Shown: piece by piece, positions 37,303 to 45,725 of the stretch
How positions within the stretch are numbered: the stretch's first letter is position 1
How the letters are laid out: each line of letters starts with the position of its first letter
Source: Neospora caninum Liverpool
Taxonomy: Eukaryota > Apicomplexa > Conoidasida > Eucoccidiorida > Sarcocystidae
Direction: 5' to 3'
NCBI RefSeq assembly: GCF_000208865.1
Contig: NC_018393.1
Coordinates: forward strand, 3,490,714-3,554,713
Length of the DNA stretch: 64,000 nt
Translations under genes and position numbers: made by a program
Notes under the pieces: model-generated
The model's input: only the letters and a program-made list of their open reading frames with translations
Database searches by the model: none
What the model was told of the DNA's origin: nothing

Positions 37303-37980
37303 TTATGCCGACTTCTCGGTCGACTCAACGCTGTGGCTGTGGCTCGGGGTGGGACGCGGGGGTCTGAAGGGTGGATAGAAAGGAGGGTATGGCATCATAG
37401 GAGGGTAGGGCATCATCGGAGGGTAGGGCATCACAGGAGGGTAGGGCATCACAGGAGGGTAGGGCATCACGGGAGGGTAGGGCATTGGCGGATATGGCTT
37501 CATCGGGGGGTATGGCTTCACCGGGGGATGGGGGCGGTGTGGTCGGTTGTCTTCAGAGGAGAAGCTGAAGCTGTCGTCTTCGGAGGAAGAGGAGGAGGAG
37601 GGACGAGGAGGGCGCGGGTGGGGATGGGGACGAGGAGGAGGGCCGTTGTCCTCTTCCGAGCTGCTGTCAGAGTCGGATTCAGAAGAATGCGGATGATGGT
37701 GATGGTGATGATGGTGGTGGTGAGGCGGTGGGGGAGGCGGTGGAACATGGGTGCCGTAGTTGTACATGTACTTCCTGTACATCAGGTCGCACATGACATC
37801 AATCCAGCCTGCGAAGAGTGAAACGAAGCGCGGATCGACTTTCGGGTCTTCCTCCGAGATGGCGACGGCATTGTCGGAATCCTTTTGCAGGAAGGTCGTC
37901 TCTTGGTCCGCTGCCAGGGCGGGAGCAGCCAAAGCCGCTGCCAGACCAAAGACAAGCACGCACTTGCGAAGCCCCATCAT
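37303..37980 (-). CDS. Array gene 4: secreted His/Pro/Ser-rich protein, 225 residues
   Basis: As array gene 1 at the N-terminus. The repeat region differs: two fewer KPYPPM hexads, one more MPYPPV hexad and a second MPYPPM hexad, plus one serine less in the second serine run. The frame is intact, since every change is a multiple of three. The spacer upstream carries TGAGGCG instead of TGAGACG at 38884-38890. Its spacer shares several variants with unit 1 and others with unit 2, pointing to a mosaic origin. Confidence 0.8.
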   Translation of the reverse strand: MMGLRKCVLVFGLAAALAAPALAADQETTFLQKDSDNAVAISEEDPKVDPRFVSLFAGWIDVMCDLMYRKYMYNYGTHVPPPPPPPHHHHHHHHHHPHSSESDSDSSSEEDNGPPPRPHPHPRPPRPSSSSSSEDDSFSFSSEDNRPHRPHPPVKPYPPMKPYPPMPYPPVMPYPPVMPYPPVMPYPPMMPYPPMMPYPPFYPPFRPPRPTPSHSHSVESTEKSA

Positions 37981-39973
37981 TTTGAAGTCCAAAACACGAG
38001 ATAGAGGAAGGTCTACCTGTTGAGCGCGGCGAATGAGGAAGTTATGCCGTCGATAAGAGTTCTGTAGGTTGCCTTGTTGCCTGTTGTCCCTTTCGTGCAG
38101 AGGCCCCTGCCTAGGAGAGAAGAGGCGAAAGAAACATATCTGACTGTTCCAAATTTGCTCCGACAAAACTGCGGTCTATCATCTGACAGGCGTCCTCCCT
38201 CGGTATCACCAGGCGCAAAAGGGGGAGCTCAGGCAGCCAGGCGAGGCGCGGGGGGGGAACAAGCGAGCGCATGTGCGGGAGATGGCGCTCCCTCCCAGAT
38301 TCATCTCCCAGCTAGTCCGTCGCCACAAGAGGCTTCCTGACATGGCCATCGGCGAACAGGAGGGCGTTGCAGCTTCCAATCTGTGGACAGCCGAAAATGG
38401 TTGTACTGAGTCAAAGCGACACCTTCAGGCAGAAAACGCCGCCAACCAGTCGGGGACGGTGTACAGGGCCAACGTGACAGTCTCGGGGCCGCTTGGAGAG
38501 ACAAACAGTTATGATCGTGGCTGCGGGATTGCTAACATGGTTGATTGAGCTCTCTGCTTGTGGGCAGTACGAGTTCGAGCCATTCGAAGAGATGCCTGGG
38601 GCGAGACGACACCAGGCTGAATCAAAATGCGAATGTCGGGGACAGTGTTGGTCAACCGTTTCGCTGGCGCACGGCCTTGGGGGTGTCCAACCGAAACCAA
38701 AGCGGCTCAGCTTGATGGCCGCCGACAAGAATTCGAATGAAATGGGTTGATACAACAGCGAACACCATTCCAGAAGTCCAGAGTCGAGACGGGGTGGGTG
38801 TTTGCGTCGAGCTTTTGCGGTTTGTGACTCATCGGACAGCTGTTGTTGCCGATGTTACCACGTACCGCCGGGTCAGGGGTTGGTGAGGCGCGACGGTTGG
38901 GATGAAGGGTTCTTTTTGGTTGGTTGGATTTAGGACAAGCGCCATTGCGGCGCTCCCCCGCTATCGATCACTCTATTGCCAAATCTGCGGTTAGATGAGG
39001 CAGCCTCGCGGAGCTGTTCTCCGACCCCGACAGCCCTTTTCCATTTTGAGAGGCCCCGATAGTTAGATGGTCACCTCGTGAGCGGGATGAGAGCGAGTGA
39101 GTTGACATTCGGTTCTTCGTGTTGTTCATTTCTCTTGGTACCTGTTTGGACGAACGGCCGATGTCTCAGCTAATGCCTAGCTTGAAAGCGCTACATAGGC
39201 GACACAACCTCACTCGTTTCTCATAGGCGACACAACCTCACTCGTTTCTCCTAGACGACCAGATAGGACTGGCGTGGATACGAACGAGAGAGATTGCAGA
39301 CGTGGACCGTCGACTTCGGTGGCTGCTGTGCCGAGGGAGTGAATCGGATGCAAGCGTGTTGCCGCTCCTGTGTCCACTAACTGACAACCATATACAGCAC
39401 GGACCGTGCGATGGTGTGCGGCGTGGCGTGGAACGAGAGTTCACCACAACTTGGTTCAGGTATGTCGTGGCCGGTACTGTGCTGCTATGATACTACCGTG
39501 TAAAGGCAGTAGCTCAAGTGTGGGCACTGTTGCCACACAGAATTGCAACACTGTTTCATGATTGTGCTCGCATGTGCCTGAACTAGCGGCAACACGTCAG
39601 TCACACACACGGCGAGTCGTTACGAACTACACATGCGGTGTCGACAAAGCCAAGCGTTCCGCTCTCACGCCTCGGAATGCTGGCCGCCACCGGAACAGCC
39701 CATGCGCCACTCGTGGCATCTGTGAGTGAGAGTCAGCGTTATGCCTCTGCGGCAGAACCAGTCAACCAGGAAAAGGAATCCCTGTGGGACACGACGCAAC
39801 CGACACACTCAAGTGTTTAACCTGTATGGAGTTCGGGAGTTTTTGAAGCAACACGTCACGAAACCGGAAATCGCTGCTCATATGGCAGGCGTCACACGAA
39901 GACACAAGCACGCAACCGGAACACCTGTCTAAAAAAATTGGAACCTGTTAAACGCCTACACGACACGTCTCCC

Positions 39974-40717
39974 TTATGCCGACTTCTCGGTCGACTCAAC
40001 GCTGTGGCTGTGGCTCGGGGTGGGACGCGGGGGTCTGAAGGGTGGATAGAAAGGAGGGTATGGCATCATAGGAGGGTAGGGCATCACAGGAGGGTAGGGC
40101 ATCACAGGAGGGTAGGGCATCACGGGAGGGTAGGGCATTGGCGGATATGGCTTCATCGGGGGGTATGGCTTCATCGGGGGATGGGGGCGGTGTGGTCGGT
40201 TGTCCTCAGAGGAGAAGCTGAAGCTGTCTTCTTCGGAGGAAGAAGAGGAGGAGGAGGGACGAGGAGGGCGCGGGTGGGGATGGGGACGAGGAGGAGGGCC
40301 GTTGTCTTCTTCCGAGCTGCTGTCAGAGTCGGATTCAGAAGAATGCGGATGATGGTGATGGTGATGGTGATGGTGATGATGGTGGTGGTGGTGAGGCGGT
40401 GTGTTTTCGTATGACTCCGAGGATTCCGATGTCATCTGGGCATGCTTCCGTGCTTCATAGTTGGCATGATATTTTTTGTACACAACATCGTTCATCATAT
40501 CCTTCCAGCTTGAAAAGACCGTGTAGAATCGCGAATCGATAGTCGGGTCATCTCCAGCGTTTAGAGTTGCCGTGGAGATAGCAGATATTGGGATCTTTGC
40601 TGAGTTCGCCAAACCGCTTTTATCGAGAAAGGCTTTGTCGGAGTCCGCCGCTACGGCTGGGGCTGCCGCAGCCACCGCCACACTCAAACAAAACACGCAT
40701 TTGCGTAGACCCACCAT
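39974..40717 (-). CDS. Array gene 5: chimeric paralogue with divergent N-terminus, 247 residues
   Basis: The ATG at 40717 opens a diverged signal peptide (MVGLRKCVFCLSVAVAAAAP). The following module keeps the family pattern (DPTIDSRFYTVFSSWKDMMN, YKKYHANY) but differs at most other positions and is followed by a unique segment (RKHAQMTSESSESYENT) instead of the seven prolines. From the His run onward it is nearly identical to genes 1-4. The His run is longer here. The 5' flank is also recognisably related to, but diverged from, the flank of the other units. This fits an older paralogue whose 3' half was overwritten by gene conversion, or the ancestral edge copy from which the array grew. A secreted product is expected; function unknown. 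Confidence 0.78.
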   Translation of the reverse strand: MVGLRKCVFCLSVAVAAAAPAVAADSDKAFLDKSGLANSAKIPISAISTATLNAGDDPTIDSRFYTVFSSWKDMMNDVVYKKYHANYEARKHAQMTSESSESYENTPPHHHHHHHHHHHHHHHPHSSESDSDSSSEEDNGPPPRPHPHPRPPRPSSSSSSSEEDSFSFSSEDNRPHRPHPPMKPYPPMKPYPPMPYPPVMPYPPVMPYPPVMPYPPMMPYPPFYPPFRPPRPTPSHSHSVESTEKSA

Positions 40718-40753
40718 CTTGAATTTCACTGGAACCGGAAGAGGAGCACTCAC

Positions 40754-41361
40754 TTGGTATGCGGAATTTTTATGATGAGATTTCCAGTTTCCTGTGAGCA
40801 GTGTTTAGCGGCACGTGCTTGAGCCCATATGGACGCCCGTTCCACGGGCGGTTCCCGATAAAGGAGAGAGAAGGGGAAGAAACACTTTTGATTGTTCAAA
40901 CTGTCCTCTCTGGAGCTGCCGTCCCGTCTGCCGCTGAGAAGTTCACCCGTGTCAGGTACGGGAGATTCAGGAATAGGAGAGGACCAATAGTGGGGTTGGT
41001 GAGGTACGAATAGCAGCCCCGGGCGCCGCTCCCCATCATCCCATTAGATTAGCTCCATACGGCTTCGATCCCAGTCCGCTGGTGCTTCCGCGTGACAGGC
41101 GGACAAATGCTTTTGTCGCTGCCATCAGTGAGGCAGCCACAATTCAGTTTTTGTGTCGCGCGTTCTCGGTGGCAGGTTTTCGAACTGGCCATTCGAACTG
41201 TAACAATGCCGATTCAGAGCGAGCGAACTATGAGGGAAGTGGTTTTTTGTTTACATCATGGACCTGTAGCCTAGGACTGGTCATGGGGTTTGCAACCAAC
41301 ATGCCACAAATATGCCGTTCTCAGTAAGACAGTCTAGTTCCGATCGGAGGTTGACGGACAT
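40754..41361. other. 5' flank of array gene 5
   Basis: Part of this sequence (about 40855-40920) is a diverged match to the 5' flank of the other array genes, with a related GAGAGAAG..GAAAGAAACA block. No coding sequence is supported. Confidence 0.5.
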
Positions 41362-42105
41362 TCAGTCAAGTTCTGGCCCAAAAGGGCAAGCGGCATTAAC
41401 AACGATATTACTTTGTTCGATGATTAGACTGGATTGTACGGAGGCGCCCGTTGCCTTGATGACTCGTCCCCGTCTATAATCAGTTTGAGCCGCCAACACG
41501 AGCGAAACATGCGACCAATTGTCCTGTACCAGTAGTCCTGTGACGTCGCCGGGGGCAATTCGAGCGTTTGCCAGGGTGCTAGACACGTCTGCCCTACTAA
41601 ATAGCCTTGTATAGGACGCCGCCGCTGTCTCGTTTTCACATGCTACCAATTTGTTTATGGTGATTGAATCTGACTGCAAGAAAGGGGGGGAGCCGGAAAG
41701 GGAAACCTGCTCAAATAGAGTGTCCCCGTAAAAACCGTTTAGGTCATCAGAAGCGTGTCCGTGGTTGCCTTCCAGGGTTTTCCATGATATGCTAGTACGC
41801 TCAAAGTATCGAAAAGCATGCCAACGCTCGCGCGTGCCGTGTCGTATTCCCCGTGGCCCGCCGTCTATCCTATCCCGTACTGTTCGTGGTAACCTTGGCA
41901 ACAAGTCTATTTCGAAAATGCTGGTTAAACCAGCCTGCTCATGACTGTTTCCAAAGTACGCAAAGGGCTGACTGTACCATGTACAGCTGGAGGAGAATTC
42001 ACTTTTACCGGAACGAGTGTGTGATTGTGCCTGTCCGGCACGTGGCTGCTGTACAGTGCCGTTCAAGGCAAAAAACGGAACTGAGAAGCGATGCACTAAC
42101 ATCAT
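41362..42105 (-). CDS. Hypothetical open reading frame, 247 residues
   Basis: An uninterrupted frame from the ATG at 42105 (MMLVHRFSVPFF) to a stop at 41362. I recognise no family. The composition is balanced, not low-complexity, with segments such as FGNSHEQAGLTSIFEIDLL that could belong to a folded domain, and there is a short hydrophobic stretch at the N-terminus that is too weak to call a signal peptide. It lies between array gene 5 and the 3' end of the nucleotidyltransferase gene, both on the same strand. It may be a chance frame, an exon of a longer gene, or a decayed paralogue. Transcript evidence would decide. Confidence 0.22.
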   Translation of the reverse strand: MMLVHRFSVPFFALNGTVQQPRAGQAQSHTRSGKSEFSSSCTWYSQPFAYFGNSHEQAGLTSIFEIDLLPRLPRTVRDRIDGGPRGIRHGTRERWHAFRYFERTSISWKTLEGNHGHASDDLNGFYGDTLFEQVSLSGSPPFLQSDSITINKLVACENETAAASYTRLFSRADVSSTLANARIAPGDVTGLLVQDNWSHVSLVLAAQTDYRRGRVIKATGASVQSSLIIEQSNIVVNAACPFGPELD

Positions 42106-42566
42106 GCAGCCCACGATACTGGAGCATGCGCATGCTGGACATGTCTTAGGATCGCTCTAAGTGTTAGCTGGCAGGCTTGAGCATGAAGGCATAGAATAGC
42201 GGCTGTCCAATTCTAAGTCAAAACGTGCGCACTAACTACGGGGGCTTGCCGGCCTGTTCACTCATCGACAACATCATATCTGCCGTTCCCCCGTACCCTC
42301 CCTGTGTTCACTCTTAACAGTTCACATTGATAGTTGTTGACTTTAACCCTTCTAGATATGAGAGAACATACGTCTGTCTGATCCACGGTCCCGTGGTCTT
42401 GAAGCACTTGAGCACCGCCACACGCGCTCACTACATGAATTTCACCTAGATACACGAAGGGGTGAAACGAAAACTGAATAGCCAGATTGACCACAGGGGA
42501 ACCCGCAGATGTTTCTGCCTGTTTTTGTTTCCCCATTAGAGACATTAGGAGATCTGCCGCCATTCA

Positions 42567-45500
42567 TCACCGAAAAGCCGTTTTCCCATCGGGAGAGGCA
42601 ACCTGTCGAAAGGACGCACCATCAGCAAGCATACGGAACGCACGTTTGAATTCGTGGCGGATTCGTTGATACTGGCACGGTAGGACATTGCACACATCTT
42701 TGCCTACTTCGAACGGATTATCAACGACAAGGAAATCTCCCCCGCTGCTGTGGAGATCTGCTTCTCTAAGCGAGGCGGATAGGGAAGCGAGCAAATCATC
42801 GTCTCCCGCTCTTCCCTCACGGGTGTCGCTTCCAGCGACGTTCGAGGCAAACGAAGAAGCCATATTTTCATCCTCTCCCAAGGCGCCGTCTAGACCCCAT
42901 GCCGACGTCTTCTGAGGCGGAAGCACTCTCCGTGACGCACCGAGCTTAGGCCGTTTATCGCGGAACAGTGAACCCCCTCCGTAGTCTGCGAAAACTCCCT
43001 TCGTGTCCAAGGAAGATGCACGAGGAGGTAGACAAAAGTGAGAAATGTTGCGTATGGCAATGACGCCCCCTCTGTACTCGTACCCAAAATACCGAAAAAA
43101 CTGGAGCAGAAGCTCTCCAGGGCTCTCCGTATTCGGAGGTGCGCCCCCACGGAGAAACTCGAGCTCTTTTTTAACCGCTTCCGGGTCTGTGGTGTACCTA
43201 CAGTCGACTCCCCCAATGTACACCGGCGGCAGGCGCTGGTGGATTGCCATGTCTTGGAGAGACGGCAAAATGCGCGGTTGGACGTGATTCTGAAGAAAAT
43301 GAATGAGCATGAGCACGAGAGAGAACGACGACACTGTACCGCGAGACCGATCATTTATATTTCGTCCTTTGGCCCAAAACTTAACTGCGTACCCGAGAGT
43401 TCGCAGTCGAGGGTCAATCCCTACATATGCGCCCAAAAGTTTACTGTTGACCACAGCCAGCAGGTTGTTCACACTTATGTCACAAGACACCATCTGGGTG
43501 TTCCGCTCCCCATCCCCCTCGCCATACGAATCATTTCTTCTGCCCGTCTCTTCGTCTTCCCTTCCTCGCGACCGCGCATCCCCCGGCTTTTCATGCAAGG
43601 CACGAGCAACCGGGTCGCGGAGGAACCGCCCCAAAAGTGCAGGACCGCTGGCCGAGTGTGAAAAGCGAGGGCTCCAGTGAATTATGGGAACACGCGCCTG
43701 GAAGCGGGGCTCGACCAGGTGAGTATGCACAGGATGCAAAGCATGTGCAACTTGTCTCAGGACCTTTATCTGGCTAGCACGCGTCGAAGCCTCGCGCACT
43801 TGTACGCACACATCCAAATCACTCTGCGGTGTCCACAGGCCGTTGACTGCGGACCCGAACGGCGTCACAACGCACGCGTCCAACACGCCATTTAGCAGAT
43901 CCTGCAGCTGAGACAGGAAGCGGCGCATCCCTGCCTGGTCCTCGGTCCCTGGCAGCATGAGTGACTCGAGCCGACGCATGTCGTTCGTCAGCGCCTCAAA
44001 GACGGACGGCGACACAGCCACACCAAACCGTGACTCCAGAACGGAGGCAGACGAAAAAGCGGATGCAGAGCGACTGGAGGGTGAAACGCCGCCGGGAGAG
44101 GCGCGAGGCGCGGAAGAGACAGGCAACAGCTGGGCATGGTCCGCCGCGTGCTCGTCTGTCTCCGGCTCTAGAGCAGCTAGAGGCGAATCGGAGGCGCTGC
44201 GCAGGCCTGAAGCAGAGCCCTGTGGGTGTCCTGTGGAGCGCGCGTACCCTAAACGTTGCGACTGTGTCAGTGCTTCGCTTTTCCCGAGGGAAAATGAAGA
44301 GCAACCGGCTCGGCTTGGACTGAACGCGTCGTCGCGCCGAGGGTCGGCCCCCCTCTCTTTCCGCCCCTGCCTTACTGCCGCGAAAGCGCTCAACAGCGGA
44401 GTCACGTACCCGTCTTCTGCTTCGCCTCTCTCCCCTATCGACTCGCCTTGCTCCCATCGTCCTCTCGCATCGACTACGAGGGCCTCCCGCTCCAGCATGC
44501 GTCTCGCAGCCGCATCGCGTAAAGCTCTGTTCCTTCTTCCTCTGCCTGTATTCTCTGCGCCAGGTCTCTCTTGTCGAGAGCCTCCCTCTTCCTCTCCGAC
44601 TTTGTCGAACACAGAGCGGGGATTCGGCCCGCGGCAAAAATGAGCGTCTTCGCCTCTCCGGCTTCGCGCCTCTGGAGCGAAGCCTCCGAATGGTGAAGAG
44701 CTCCATGCGTCTTCTTCCTCGCTGCTACTCCCGCTGTCCTCGAACGGGTTTTGCGCCGGAAAGGACCTAGGCGAGGGAAAAGAAGAGGAATGAAAGATGC
44801 GTAAAGAGAGGGCAGAAGAGAAAGGAGAAAATGTGAAAACAGATGATGCGCGCGAGAAAAAAGAGGCGGAAAGAAAACGCGGACGCGATCGACGGCCGGT
44901 AGACGCGGAAAGCGATGGCGGGAGTGGAGGGAGAAACGGCGCAGGAAGACGGCAGGCGAGCGAAGAGGAAGTGGAGAGAGCAAACGTGGGAGAGCGTCGA
45001 GGCGAAGAGAAAGAAGAGAGACGAACGCCGCAGTTCCTCTTCTGCGTGTGCAGAGCAGCGTCGGCGGGATGCAGTCGAGAGGGAACACAGAAATACCCAG
45101 GCCGGTGGGCGCCGCGCGAAGAAGGCCGAACACAAGGAGGCGAAAAAACTGGTGTCGGGCGAGCGGCGCACGACAACTGAGGAAGAAAAGAGGAAGACGC
45201 ATCACACGAGGGAGTAAGGCACGCGCGGAAAGAGGCAAACGTTCTTCTTGCCTGCGAAATGCAACTGCTCGGCACTCCCCCCGTGGGCGAGAAGGGTCGG
45301 AGAACAGAAGACGAAAGAGTAGGCTTGGTACAAGCACACAAACTCGCGGCACTAGACGAAAGAGGAGGGGAAGACGAAGCAGAAGAGAGGCGCGGAGAGG
45401 GCCTCTCGGCGGAGCAAGGGGACAAGGCACGAGAAGCAGGAAGAGAAGCCGAAGACGAGCCTGGCACGAAGCTGCTAGAAGCGCTGTCGCACTGGCGACA

Positions 45501-45725
45501 AAACGGTTGTGTGGTTCTCCGGAAAGAGACGGAAGTCGACTGAGTCGAGGAGACGGGACTTGAGAGACGCGAACGGGAAACCGCCCCTCTCCCTGCTGTT
45601 CGCGAAGCACACAGAGAAGAGGCTGGGCACCCAAGGCCTCGCCCCGCCATTGTTTTCCTGCGAAGAAAGCCTCTGAACGGGTCATACAGGTACCCACGGA
45701 AAAGCCTCGCCAATGCACGCAGCAT
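42567..45725 (-). CDS. Poly(A) polymerase/TUTase-family nucleotidyltransferase, probably mitochondrial, 1052 residues
   Basis: A single open exon. The N-terminus (MLRALARLFRGYLYDPFRGF) is an Arg-rich, acid-poor amphipathic leader typical of mitochondrial import. Residues about 40-560 are Ser/Arg low complexity. The catalytic core begins near 625 with FGSAVNGLWTPQSDLDVCVQ: the G-S motif followed by Asp 636 and Asp 638. The third metal ligand is Asp 749 in CDISVNNLL. The central domain has RTLGYAVKFWAKGRNINDRS and SSFSLVLMLIHFLQ, and the PAP-associated region has SPGELLLQFFRYFGYEYRGG near 867-886. All catalytic residues are present, so the enzyme should add nucleotides to RNA 3' ends. Whether it prefers ATP or UTP cannot be read from sequence. 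It is transcribed divergently from the methyltransferase gene, with 1.6 kb between the two starts. Confidence 0.85.
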   Translation of the reverse strand: MLRALARLFRGYLYDPFRGFLRRKTMAGRGLGCPASSLCASRTAGRGAVSRSRLSSPVSSTQSTSVSFRRTTQPFCRQCDSASSSFVPGSSSASLPASRALSPCSAERPSPRLSSASSSPPLSSSAASLCACTKPTLSSSVLRPFSPTGGVPSSCISQARRTFASFRACLTPSCDASSSFLPQLSCAARPTPVFSPPCVRPSSRGAHRPGYFCVPSRLHPADAALHTQKRNCGVRLSSFSSPRRSPTFALSTSSSLACRLPAPFLPPLPPSLSASTGRRSRPRFLSASFFSRASSVFTFSPFSSALSLRIFHSSSFPSPRSFPAQNPFEDSGSSSEEEDAWSSSPFGGFAPEARSRRGEDAHFCRGPNPRSVFDKVGEEEGGSRQERPGAENTGRGRRNRALRDAAARRMLEREALVVDARGRWEQGESIGERGEAEDGYVTPLLSAFAAVRQGRKERGADPRRDDAFSPSRAGCSSFSLGKSEALTQSQRLGYARSTGHPQGSASGLRSASDSPLAALEPETDEHAADHAQLLPVSSAPRASPGGVSPSSRSASAFSSASVLESRFGVAVSPSVFEALTNDMRRLESLMLPGTEDQAGMRRFLSQLQDLLNGVLDACVVTPFGSAVNGLWTPQSDLDVCVQVREASTRASQIKVLRQVAHALHPVHTHLVEPRFQARVPIIHWSPRFSHSASGPALLGRFLRDPVARALHEKPGDARSRGREDEETGRRNDSYGEGDGERNTQMVSCDISVNNLLAVVNSKLLGAYVGIDPRLRTLGYAVKFWAKGRNINDRSRGTVSSFSLVLMLIHFLQNHVQPRILPSLQDMAIHQRLPPVYIGGVDCRYTTDPEAVKKELEFLRGGAPPNTESPGELLLQFFRYFGYEYRGGVIAIRNISHFCLPPRASSLDTKGVFADYGGGSLFRDKRPKLGASRRVLPPQKTSAWGLDGALGEDENMASSFASNVAGSDTREGRAGDDDLLASLSASLREADLHSSGGDFLVVDNPFEVGKDVCNVLPCQYQRIRHEFKRAFRMLADGASFRQVASPDGKTAFR

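Larger units (their letters stand above)
29221..40395. repeat. Tandem gene array: four units of 2675, 2675, 2693 and 2671 bases plus a partial fifth
   Basis: The block ATTGGAAC..GTTAAACGCC recurs at about 29223, 31898, 34573, 37266 and 39937, always just 3' of a minus-strand gene. Each unit holds one gene plus about 2 kb of spacer that is nearly identical between units. The third spacing is longer by 18 bases because unit 3 has one more six-codon proline repeat. The fifth unit matches only over the last part of its gene. Similarity stops near 40395, inside the histidine run, beyond which the sequence is a diverged homologue. The array is best explained by unequal crossing-over with continuing homogenisation. 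Confidence 0.95.

Noticed and set aside
29221..40395. Array as a transposable element
   Set aside because: No terminal inverted repeats, target-site duplications, integrase, transposase or reverse-transcriptase motifs are visible; each unit carries one ordinary secreted-protein gene.
44797..45563. Plus-strand Arg/Glu-rich frames of 94-171 codons
   Set aside because: They are antisense to the Ser/Arg low-complexity N-terminal region of the minus-strand nucleotidyltransferase and have no domain.
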